Source: Vespula vulgaris | Lineage: Eukaryota; Arthropoda; Insecta; Hymenoptera; Vespidae | Length of the DNA stretch: 64,000 nucleotides | NCBI RefSeq assembly: GCF_905475345.1 | Contig: NC_066592.1 | Location: 1,590,001-1,654,000 of the forward strand | Direction: 5' to 3' | Shown here: in pieces, positions 36,601-47,331 of the stretch | Numbering within the stretch: position 1 is the first letter of the stretch | How the letters are laid out: the number at the start of each line of letters is the position of its first letter | Position numbers and translations under genes: made by a program | The notes under the pieces: model-generated | Told to the model about the DNA's origin: nothing | Seen by the model: the letters and a program-made list of their open reading frames with translations, nothing else | Databases searched by the model: none

Positions 36601-36812
36601 CAATATTCGTGTATACGATGTATGATATTATTCTTTGTTATTTTTTATCTCCTCTTTTTTTCTAGGCAGGCGTAATTTTAGTATCGCACGACGAACGATT
36701 AATACGTATGGTTTGTACAGAGTTATGGGTCTGCGGCGAAGGATCAGTTCGGTGCATTGAAGGAGGCTTCGATGAATATCGTAGGATTATTGAAAGAGAG
36801 CTTGAAGTATAA
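33622..36812 (+). CDS. Abcf3: ATP-binding cassette subfamily F member 3
   Basis: A soluble twin-ATPase ABC-F protein without membrane spans; eukaryotic relatives act on ribosomes, translation and stress or antiviral responses. Nine exons: 33622-33694, 33788-33893, 34340-34526, 34599-34939, 35013-35511, 35581-35804, 35895-36259, 36330-36550, 36666-36812; 720 aa, close to the 709 of human ABCF3. The N-terminal ABCF3-specific region begins MATCGEYIRSQFP. Cassette 1 has Walker A GRNGLGKTT, signature FSGGWRMR and Walker B LLLLDEPTN; cassette 2 has GENGAGKTT, LSGGQKSR and FLVLDEPTN, with SHD switch motifs after each. The linker has FIDRFRYNANRAS, typical of the family. All phases match. Confidence 0.96.
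34306..34332. repeat. Poly-T tract at splice acceptor
   Basis: A long T run forms the polypyrimidine tract directly before ABCF3 exon 3. Confidence 0.9.
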
Positions 36813-37098
36813 AAAATATGATTTTGTTTATATGTTTTAATCTTACAAATTACTTATGCTACCTTGTATTAAATAATGCAATGTTATGAAAATTTTAGAA
36901 AATAATCGCGTTAATTAAATTCGTATACAATGCCATTTAATATCGTCCCCCTTCGCCCTATATAATAATTTATTTTTATTTAATCCACAATTTAGTAGTT
37001 CCAATTCATTTATTCTTTATACATTCTGGGTTTCCCACCCAAGTTCATCGAATCGTCAAGATATGTTATATTTCTTTCTATAACAAAATTGAATAAAT

Positions 37099-37146
<48 letters not shown>

Positions 37147-38140
37147 CACACACACAACACAAAACAGTCTTTAATTTTCATGCTTGTGTTGAATTTCCCA
37201 AAATATATTTCACATTATTCAAATAATTAATATTTTTTTTCTTTTTCAATCCTGAATGTACAATCATAATTGAATACATTTAAAAACTTTTATTATTTTT
37301 TTTCCCTTTTTTTTTATATGATTTTTTTTATATCATATAAGACTCTAGTCATCCTTTATATTATTTTAATGAAGGTCTCTAAAAGAAGAGTTTTCTAGTT
37401 AAAAAAATATTTTTCTTTATAATTCGTTATAAGTATTAGTTTCGAATATAACTAAGATACTTCTCAGCTTAATTTTATCTCTGATTATACTTACATATCA
37501 GTAATTGTTTGCTATGAAAATGTACATATGAAATAATGGATTATGAGAAACTGTTGATAGAAATAAAAATATGTAACATTTTATATTTTTTAAATAATGT
37601 TACAACATAATGCATGTGTATATGAACTTTTTAACAATTAGGTTGCATTAATACTTATTGTTGCAATTGTTTATCAACATTATTTAACAAGTTTATGATC
37701 TCATGTTAGTTTCAACTTAAATATACCTATATTAATCATAGATATAATATGAAATTTTTTGTGCATTGAAATTTTTATGACAGAATGTCTGACACATAAT
37801 AAAGGATTAAAACTGAAACATAGAAAAATTGAAAGTCTGGCAGCATTAAATATTACATCAAAGCATTATAAACAGATTTATTACGGAGCAGAGTTCATTG
37901 CACTTTAGAAGGAAATTTTATATTTTTAATTACTATGTTATAACTCTTCAGATTTTTTTGTTAAATTTAATTATAATTACAACTCTAAATAGACCTTCTC
38001 AACACACTTTCAATAACAGTAACTTAGATTCTCTGCAAACACAATTTTTCTATGTATTCACATATTACTATTTTGTTGATGTGTAAGACAATGTTAAATG
38101 CTGACTTTTTTTCATAAACAAAATGAGATAACTTAGGTAA
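36813..38140. other. Convergent 3' region of ABCF3 and Vrp1
   Basis: No coding exon was seen. It contains a (TA)n-(CA)n compound microsatellite at 37102-37156 and is otherwise AT-rich; it should hold the 3' UTRs of both flanking genes. Confidence 0.6.
37102..37156. repeat. (TA)n-(CA)n compound microsatellite
   Basis: A TA run joined to a CA run. Confidence 0.95.
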
Positions 38141-39166
38141 CTAAAAGTTTTTAACATGCCACGTTGGTTGCATTGTATTGCCACTGTTACTAGACGAAAC
38201 ACTTAAGGGAAGTATTGTATTTGGATTAGATGTTTGTTGAGGCGGTGCTGGAGCCTGTTGCTTTGCAGCTGTAATTTTTTAAGTATTTTTATTATATCTT
38301 TAATATATTAATTAATTTGGTACATACATTTTTTTTATAATAAAACTACACCAATATATATAGATAGTAATATACATGCAGCATGCAATTAAATATGAAA
38401 ATTATAGCAACTATTTACAGAATTTGTATTAAATTCATTATATTTACATAACATGCTATGAAATGATTATTAACATGTTAAATGAAGAGATTTTTATTAA
38501 TATATGATGAAATGATGATTCTTAGGATGTATGGAATTTATTTTGATTAAAAATACAACATAATATGTATGGATAAAGGCATGAAGCTTTGGATAAATCA
38601 ATGATTTGTAAAAAGAAAATGAGTGAGAAACGAATGATTTAGTAATCTTTTTATCACAAGAAAAATTACAAATGATGAATGTTTGTAATAATAAATTGAT
38701 TATCCAGATGAATAAAGTAATTATGAATTTGATTTATCCAGATTATTATAGATTATAAGAAGCCCTCTAACCCTTTTTTTTATTAATAAATTAATAATTG
38801 TACTATCATTACATTCATTTTTAGAACAGTTGGCACAGTTACAATAAATCAAACTATAACAGTGCCTATTATTAAACTAAATCAGCTTGAGTACATGCGA
38901 TCGTCAATTGTATCAAATGACTCTTAAATAAATCATTAGCCATGATGTAATAGAATGCAAGATAGTCCTTGATTAGTGAATTGATCATCCTTCTTAAAAA
39001 GTTAGTTAAAAAATAGACAAACATATGTATAAGTACGTGCTTAGAGTCATTGAATAAAAACTACATTACTATTATAAATAAATAAATGAGAAATTGAATT
39101 GTTAGTGAGAAATATATTAATTGATAATAATTTATAAGGACTATCCATGAATCATATATATATGAA

Positions 39167-39197
<31 letters not shown>

Positions 39198-40589
39198 TGA
39201 AGTTATATATACATATCAAACAAACATATCAGATATCTGTTGTTTAACATTAAATTTCTTGAGCGTATTAAATTTGTTTTTACTATTAATCTTACCATTT
39301 CTGCTGCTGTAGATTTTTGTGAATCCTCTAAAAGGTTCTGGTGGTGGAAAACTCGAAATAGAATGAAACATTTCTGCAAATCTTATCTCCAGATCAAGAT
39401 TAGAATTCGTAGCTTGTCCATTTCTCATTGACGAACCTCTCGTAGGAGGTGTTGGTGGTGGAGGTGGAGGTGCAGCCAATCTTTGGTGAGTTGGAGGCCG
39501 ATGTGGAAGAGGTGGAGGTGGTGGAGGAATACAGGGGGCTGTAACCGTAACTCTGGATGGCGGTGGTGGTGCTGCTCTTGTTACCATCATCGAAGATGTC
39601 GCTCTGGATATTGGAGGAGATGGGGGTCTAGCAATAGGCGGTCTAAGAACACGATTCGTGGGTCTTGATTGCGGTTCATTTAAACAATCCTGCGATTGAT
39701 GAAGGGATGGTGGTGTTGGGGCAAGAACTGGTGGAGACCTGGGTAACCTCATGCTTTGTGCTCTTGAGACACTCCCAGAACTTGTTAAACTTAATTTTTT
39801 AGGAGGTGGCGATGGTTTCTGAGGAGCTGTGGATGGTGGTGGTGGTTTAGGTGCGAGTGTTGGTTTGCCAAAGCCTTTATGTCCATCTATATTAGAATTT
39901 GCTGAATCTGTTCCACTTGATACCTGTACAATGTAATCGATAAGTATAAAAAGTTGTTTCATCGGAAATAATATCAACATTATACATACATCTAATTAGG
40001 AATCAATATTTTTCTTACTTGAGGAAATACTTGAGGTTTTTGTGTAGCTGGAGGTGGAACTGGAGGAGGCCCTCGCTTAACACTTTGATTCAAACTACCA
40101 GATGAATTAGAGAAATTACTGTTATTAACAGTAGTATGCAAATCTTTTTCAATTGTGTTTCCTCTAAGACCAGTTGGCTTTAACTTTGGCATACCACTTG
40201 AAAATAACCCACCTAGGCCTATTGGTCCACTATTGTTATTATTAGCAATACTACTATTGAATGTATTAGGGCCATTGTTACCACTGCTACTAGAAGTTAT
40301 AGAAGTTGAATCCCCCTTGACCTTACCTATAGATAAAATCGATATTTAATACCTTGACTTATCAATTGTATATTTGTTCAATTTCGTACAGAATTATATG
40401 GATTAATATAAAGAAAGCATCTTTAAATCGAAGCATACCACTTATAGCAGGTGCGCTTTTATCTACCGTAACTGTCTTCCTTAGAGCTTTTCCTTCTCTA
40501 ATTGACTGTAGCAACAAACTCCTATCTTGTTCCCCTGATACAGGAGGAGGCGCGGTAAAAGCAGGAGGTAGTGGTGGTGGTGCCGGCAT
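38141..40589 (-). CDS. Vrp1: Verprolin / WASP-interacting protein
   Basis: An actin-binding partner that stabilises WASP and promotes Arp2/3-driven actin assembly, for example in myoblast fusion in flies. Four coding exons: 40439-40589, 40019-40326, 39296-39923, 38141-38268; 404 aa. It starts MPAPPPLPP, then a WH2 actin-binding motif (SLLLQSIREGKALRKTVTVDKSAP, about residues 24-47). GLGGLFSSGMPKLK matches the conserved WIP segment. The middle is proline-rich with several PPPPPP runs (profilin and SH3 ligands). The C-terminal WASP-binding box is RFAEMFHSISSFPPPEPF, with LPPPEP-type core. The tail after the last intron ends QPTWHVKNF. Order and motifs are diagnostic although most of the length is low complexity. 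A leader exon donor (GTAAATAA) near 40977 is possible. Confidence 0.92.
39170..39198. repeat. (TA)n microsatellite in Vrp1 intron
   Basis: A pure TA run in the last intron of Vrp1, which is about 1.0 kb long and otherwise AT-rich and non-coding. Confidence 0.93.
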
Positions 40590-41922
40590 TTTTATTTCTT
40601 TCTACTATACATCAATAACAGAAAATAATTATATACACTTTTTCTTTTCTTTTCTTTTCTTTTTTTTTCAGATAAGATAAAAACGGTTTGGAAAATTGGA
40701 AAGAAAGAATACAAGGATGAAGAAAAAAATTCCTTTGACGATAGATATTTATTTTAAATTAAAGACTTAATTTGCTAATATAAAAGGCAACGACTCTGTT
40801 ATAAATTTCTAATTATAAATTTAATGGGCGTCTATTATATAGTGAAAAGTTAGAAAATTAGGTTACAGTTGTTATCTTCTTAAAGGATAATATTGGATAC
40901 AATTTGAGTCGAATTATAATTACATGAAAATATGTGAATACGGGAGTGTGAATAATTCTATGATAAATTTATTTACCTAAAACGGAACACTCGTTTCTGT
41001 GATGTCAAACATGCCTTGATAATCCATAAAACGGCCGTACACTTTTAACGTGTATTACTATGTTATATTCCTTTGAGTACACATCAATTATACTTGTGAA
41101 ATCGTCGATGTTTCTAACATCAACTAGAATTATAATGACAAGGAGGAATAAAAATTGACATTTGGATAAAAATCTTTCATCCAGTATGATATACTATATG
41201 TTGGAGAAAAAGTCTGACTTCCGAATGTCGAGTATCTTGATACGAGTGGCGATTGTTACGAGTTGCGATTGGTCTCGATAAACTTATGAATCAACTGGCA
41301 TCGGCCATATACACTATCCAATTACGAAGCAACGATAACAAAGCTTCGAGATGATTGGACGTTTTCTAAACTTAACAATACGACGTTATCCAATCACGTG
41401 TACTTACGAACTGTCGCGTCATGACGATAAGCCTTGTATGATGAATACAGTGGGAGTGGCAAATTGAAATGGAATAAAGATGTTAGTAAACAGTATTAGA
41501 AGCAACGTAAAAGTTTTTCAATTTTTCTATTACTAACCATAACAAACAATTATATTTCTTATTTTCAAACGGATACTTATACGCAATACGAATTTTATTA
41601 TACATAAAAAAATAGATTACAAAAAATCAATCTAATCGTTCTAGAATTCTAACAATAACAATCTTTCGATTTTAAGTTTTTCTCATTCATAAAAAAATAG
41701 ATAAAAGATAAAGATAGAAAATTGTCTTCATAACACACACACACACACACACATACACACGCATCATACACTTTATATAAAATTAGTTTTAATAATAATT
41801 ATCAATTCATAAATATTGAGAAACTTAACTGTATCAGTTTGTTTTTGAACTGTTATCATAACAATTGGAATGTGAGATAGGTAGTGTTCGATCTCTCTTT
41901 TTCTCGTAATTTTTTTCTCCCC
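40590..41922. other. Vrp1 upstream region and 3' flank of DM4/12 gene A
   Basis: No coding exon was seen. A possible Vrp1 5' UTR donor lies near 40977 and an acceptor near 40601. A (CA)n tract sits at 41732-41760. Confidence 0.5.
41732..41760. repeat. (CA)n microsatellite
   Basis: A CA run downstream of the DM4/12 gene A stop codon. Confidence 0.93.
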
Positions 41923-42888
41923 TCACATTATTCCAAATTGATTCATGAAATTTTTCAAAACTCTTGGCGTTATCAAACAACTTTTATAAACTTTTGTACA
42001 ATCGCGATTATCATCTCTACCTACCGAAACGGCATCCTCGATAAGTGTTCCATTTGTTGCATCCTTGAACCATCTATGACTACAATGATAAGACAATAAG
42101 AATACTATTATAACTAATACTAATACATCTACTGTACAATATTAAAAAAAAAAAAAAAAAAATGATTTTAATCAAAACGATACCTGGATAAACCATCGAT
42201 AATTTTTTCTGTACTCGTAGGATTATCTGCACGACTGGCAGCCGATACGATCGAACAAACAATACGTTGCATACAAGGAGCTACATAATTATTGGAAAAA
42301 ATTATTTCATTAATTGTATTACCCATTGTTAACCATTCCATTCCATCGTCCGTTCCTGAAAATGTAAAAACATTATTACGTAATATCTTCTTTTTGATCG
42401 TTGTTATATCCGATAAAAAAAATATATGATCAACCAACGATAATGCGATTGCGATGACGGTGGAATAGGTTTTGAAAATAGTGGTGCAACTAAAGAAGAA
42501 ATTCCTGTAACTAATCCAGCGATTGTTAATGCTTTTGTATTGACATTGAGGAGCGTTGGCGAATGTTCGTTCTCTTCATTTTTGTACAATAATGGAATAG
42601 AAATAAAAGGTATCGATACATCCCAACTAATCTAAGAAAATGTCAAGCGTCAAAAATAAAATTCGAACATTTAAGATTTTGTAACAATAGAAACGAAACA
42701 ATCGATTTTACTAATTAACTTACATCGATATTTCCTTCTTCGGAGTCGAACGAAATAAATCGAGGCTTCGAATGACCAAGAAATGGATTTTTCATTTTGG
42801 AAGTTTTTCCTTTACCGGATCCAAACGATGTATGATCGGCTGTTGTTAATTGTATAATAAGAAACACAAGTAAGAAGGTCACGTTCAT
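41923..42888 (-). CDS. DM4/12-family secreted protein (gene A)
   Basis: A small predicted secreted protein of unknown function. Four exons, 42724-42888, 42439-42631, 42184-42355, 41923-42079, give 228 aa. The start MNVTFLLVFLIIQLTTA is a clear signal peptide. A hydrophobic stretch (ALTIAGLVTGISSLVAPLF) follows, then the domain with CMQRIVC and a later CTKVYKSC. This spacing of four cysteines (C-x5-C and C-x6-C) matches its divergent neighbour and the insect DM4/12 (DUF) family. The donor at 42437-42438 is GTTGGT; the neighbouring GTTGAT would break the frame, so the first is required. An acceptor at 42916-42917 lies just upstream of the ATG, so at least one 5' leader exon exists. Function is unknown for the family. 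Confidence 0.85.
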
Positions 42889-44677
42889 TGCAGAAATTTT
42901 GTATATCGTATGTTCCTAATAAAACATAGATTGATTAAAGAAAAACATTTTGATATATCGTTAAATAAATTATCACGGTACAATAACAAGATATTTCATT
43001 GTCAAAGGATTATTTTAAAAAAGATACGGACAAACTTTATAATCACGTTCACTTCACGTTTATAAACATATGTAAAAATGTATTTACGATTAATGAAGGA
43101 AAGAAAAAATAACAAAGAAAAGATAAATTAATTGTAAATTGTTGATATTTTTAACAGATACTCGGATAATAAATGTGTATTCTTAGCTTACTCTTATCAA
43201 ACACGATGGCATTGATGGACAGTTTCCTACAAGTCGAGTTCTAGCTAGCTAGCAGACTATGTATAATGCCCAGCCCACCCCTTCGACGAACAGGAAATTC
43301 CTTTTCTCGAATAGAATTAACGAGCCTAGGAAGAAAGACAGACTAAATTGTACCAGGGAAATGGACATTAGCAATTATTATATCTTGTTATTTATCACTT
43401 AAAATTATATGTTTCTTATAAAATTTTATATGTGTATAAATACATTTCTCTCCGCTAATTATTACTTTTTTTTAATAGAGTAAACATACATACTTATATC
43501 GAAATTTGTAACAATAGCTATACTATTGTTTTCACTTGGATAGAAAGAAAGATAAAAAGGTCTCCTTACGTAGAGAGACGAATTGTCCAATTACGCACGT
43601 ACACTGCGCATGTCGTGCCTTTCGCGTAACTTTCGCAAATTTTCCTAAGCAACGTCCAGAACGAATTCCATTCTGCAAAGACAAATATACTTGCATAGAA
43701 CCTATGAAATGTTTACGCTCATTTCTTTTCACTGTCGTTATATTGCTTCAAAGTATATCCACTTTCTCGCTTTAGAATTGTTTACCTTGAAACGATATCT
43801 AAAATCGAGACCTTTCAACGGTAGCAAAATTATAGACATCTTCCTGCTATCTTATGTATCTCATATACTTTAAATATTTATAAAATAAAACGTGAAAATA
43901 ATTATTATACTGATATCGTATAATTGATGATAAAAAGAAAAGAAAACATTATAAATACGATAGAACGTATTAAGAAATGATTTAAAATACTTTATAATAT
44001 GTGTGATACTATGTATGTACGATACATGGATTATATGATACATTCGGAATAAGCTTGAAACTGAAAAATCAGTTGACACGTTAATAGTCGAGCAATTAAT
44101 GTTGCAAAAGACAGAAATTATTTCAGCTTCGAAAGTACTCACAATTTCGGGAAGAGTGACCTGCAATAATAACAATGCTAGAGGAGAGTGCCTTTGGTGA
44201 CAAAATGTATACCCATAGAATGTATTCTTACTTACTAAAAGAATGACGCGAAGAGGTAGTAGAACGTCACGCATCGTGATAATATCACATGGAAATCTAA
44301 CAATGAAAGCGAAACCGTACTGCAATTATGTCGACGATTTGTCATATCCACAAGGGGTGGTACAGAACTATATATGTCAGAAACAGAGTCTTATTTTCAC
44401 AGTTTCTAGTGAAAGCATTCCGTATGGACATCTGCTAAGAAAGATATTATTTTTTCAGTTAATCTGCGAATGAATTATTTCAGATCATTAACTTTCAAGG
44501 TAAACTTCACATACAATCAATTTATTAATAGGTAATATTATAATAATTAAAAGCAAATACGCATACGTAATTATGCGTTTATTATCATCATTTGTAAATA
44601 ACATTACAATAAAATACAATTTTTAAAACAGAAAGTACTCACTTTTTTTTTCTTTTATTTCTTATCTTCTGTTACAG
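42889..44677. promoter_or_regulatory. Shared region between the two divergent DM4/12 genes
   Basis: About 1.8 kb between two head-to-head start codons. It holds several segments with splice-site pairs on the minus strand: 44236-44274 (ATG to GTAAGTAAG donor), 44143-44160 (18 nt between CAG and GTGAGT) and 43570-43672 (103 nt between GCAG and GTAAGG). These may be leader exons of gene A. On the plus side an acceptor directly precedes the ATG of gene B, so gene B also has an upstream leader exon. No further domain was recognised. Confidence 0.45.
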
Positions 44678-45837
44678 ATGTTGCAAGATAATTTAAATAA
44701 TATCATAGCAGTCTTCTTATTTTTTGCGGTCCATGCTAATTGTGTTCCCAAATATGACGACAGAGGGTAAGAGAGATAGAAAATATTAATTATTATAATA
44801 TTACACTTTACGAAATAATTCCCTAATCGTTTTTTAATTCATATAGTTTTATACCAAGTTCGATAACTTACATGGAAAAAGTTGGAAAGGCACAGGATCA
44901 AGTGGCGATGCCATCCCAAGCCGAAGTTCGGACTGATACATCAACGAAACACGGGGAGACTACGATCAATGATATCTCGGATCGTAATCAAGAAGCTCGA
45001 TTTGGTTTCACTAATATTGGAAGTTCTGGCTCTGTAAGTATAAAAACAGTATACATTATTTATATTCCTTTTTCAACGATCCTAAATTCCAAATTCTTAT
45101 AAATATCTAGTCAACTCCGTTTAGATATCTAGATTAAAAAAATCTATTGAATTATTTGTACTCATAGGGTTACGCTATATCACCGTACGCTCCAGCAAAA
45201 ATAGACTTGGGTGGACTTTTGTTAGGTGCTATTATAGGAGTTGGTTCCATTCTTATTATTCCAAAATTATTATACGTTCTGTCAGGTACCTATGGAAATT
45301 ATGCGAGAAGTAAGTATTATAAAATTCAAAATGAAACATTTACACCTAATGGTAAATAGAAAAATATACAAGTATTTATCGAAAAACTTGTGTAATCAGA
45401 GATACTTTTTACCGATAAAAAAATTCTTAACAGGCGAAGAAAATGGTTTTGCTCAATCGATGACAAAATTAGACGACGCATTGGCTCGTCACGGTATAGA
45501 TACAACATCTTGTATGCAACGAGCCGTTTGTACTTATTCACAGCAAGCTGCTGCAGCTATAAAAGTAGCCGACGAGGAAAACGAAGATGAAAAAATATCT
45601 TCTTTCGATAGAATGATAGATGCGATCACGACAAATCAAGTTTTTCGAACAGCTATGCAAGGGACAGCGATACAAGAGGCGGTAGAAGCAGGTCATTCTG
45701 GTAAAAATTGTTCGTATTCTTATCCTCATTGTGGTTTCTCTTTGGAAACTATGCTGTCACTTTTATCAAACGTTATAACGGCTGTCTCAACGGCGAACGC
45801 ACGAGCTGCGTCGTCTACAGCATCTTCGTTGCTATAA
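44678..45837 (+). CDS. DM4/12-family secreted or membrane protein (gene B)
   Basis: Four exons, 44678-44766, 44847-45033, 45168-45309, 45434-45837, give 273 aa. The ATG lies directly after a splice acceptor. The N-terminus LNNIIAVFLFFAVHANCVP is a signal peptide. A polar region is followed by a hydrophobic segment (LGGLLLGAIIGVGSILIIP) and the family core: YGNYARSEENGFAQ, LDDALARHGIDTTSCMQRAVC, a helix ending AIQEAVEAGHSG, and NCSYSYPHC. The cysteine spacing equals that of gene A. This is a typical insect DM4/12 protein; biochemical function is unknown. Being divergent from gene A suggests tandem-inverted duplication and possibly shared control. Domain assignment is from motif memory only. 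Confidence 0.9.
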
Positions 45838-46012
45838 CTATCTTATCATTAGTTAAATAAATATAATATCTTTATGTGTTAAACTTATTTGTATTTGAAA
45901 CGTCGAAGAAAAAAAAAAAGAAACAACGTATTTATTTTCGCCTTCTTAATATTCTCGGCTCTATCAATTAATCTCATGATCAATTGACAAATCCAAGTTT
46001 TTATTTCCCTTT

Positions 46013-46016
<4 letters not shown>

Positions 46017-46050
<34 letters not shown>

Positions 46051-46076
46051 GTGTGTGTGTGTGTGTGTGTGTGTGT
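46017..46076. repeat. (AT)n-(GT)n compound microsatellite
   Basis: An AT run of about 32 bp joined to a GT run of about 27 bp. Confidence 0.95.
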
Positions 46077-46339
46077 AAAGAAACAGAGAGAGAAATTATA
46101 TACAGACAGTAAAGATGAAATGTTTTCTTGCCATGATATCGTATACAAAACTGTAACTTTTCGTGCATTGACTTGTGCACTGTAAATATTCCCTTTTTCT
46201 TTGGACATAAAGAAACTCAATATCATTAGGACAAGAAAAATAGAGTCGACTAGAGAATTTATAAATTTGAGAAATACTGATTAAAAATACATATTATACA
46301 TGTACCCGTGATATATGTGTGTATATATATATATTTGTG

Positions 46340-46343
46340 TGTG

Positions 46344-46384
<41 letters not shown>
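46340..46384. repeat. (TA)n microsatellite
   Basis: A pure TA run preceded by TG/TATG units. Confidence 0.93.
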
Positions 46385-46387
<3 letters not shown>

Positions 46388-47039
46388 CATATATTTCTTT
46401 TTTCTTTGTAAATTCTTAGCTATCTATACTATATCCATGATATTGACTTATGAATGTACATATAGAATGCATTATGTATATGTACATTTGACAAAAAGTA
46501 TACGAGCCTATACATATATAATATTATTATAATAAATAATATGTGTACGTGCGAGGTTTTGATTCCTACATGATGCAAATTAAATCTCTATCTCATATAT
46601 ATATAAATGATACATTGTATAAATCGTTATAAATATTTCAATAAAAAATGGTATCTTCCAATGTACAATACAATTTGAACGAATCTTAAGCCTTTCATTT
46701 ATAATTCTAAATTACAATAATTCTATCTATCGGCGAAAAAAACAATTTATGTTCAATCTTTCTGAGAAAGTCGTCGTAACAATATGACGTAATAAAATAC
46801 TTAATAATATATAACAATATTGTTCTCTTTGTTCTTTTTTTTTCTTTTTTTTTAATTACATATATTCTTTGTCATCGTTTTAATTGAAACTGATAAGACT
46901 TTTTTTATTTGCATCTTCGTTTGCAAATTTCGAATATGCTAAATAATACTGTTAAGAAAATTGCCCTTTTTTATATATTATTGCATTTGTTAAATATTTC
47001 TTTTAATCTCTTATAGATAAATTTATGCGTTGTATATTC

Positions 47040-47045
<6 letters not shown>

Positions 47046-47092
<47 letters not shown>
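47046..47092. repeat. (TA)n microsatellite
   Basis: A pure TA run of about 46 bp. Confidence 0.95.
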
Positions 47093-47094
<2 letters not shown>

Positions 47095-47331
47095 TTCTTA
47101 TGTGAAAAATGTAGCGTAATAGTAATTTTATAAGAAATTTGTAAGATTATATATTATATTATATATTATATATTATAAGTAATTTATAAGAAATTTTTTT
47201 TTGTATAATAATTATGATAATATACAATCGATCATAAAAAAAAATATTTCGTACAATAGTATATACGAGTATGTATGTCCATATTTACCATTTATACTCC
47301 CTGAATTCGATATAATTTTACTAAAACATAT

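Larger units (their letters stand above)
45838..47331. other. Convergent spacer with long TA and TG microsatellites
   Basis: Between the 3' ends of DM4/12 gene B (+) and PGAP6 (-). No coding exon was seen. It contains (AT)n-(GT)n at 46017-46076 and (TA)n at about 46340-46384 and 47046-47092. Confidence 0.6.

Noticed and set aside
44243..44473. 76-aa plus-strand frame between the two DM4/12 genes
   Set aside because: No recognisable domain, partly antisense to a better-supported minus-strand candidate exon, and it does not join to gene B in a supported way.
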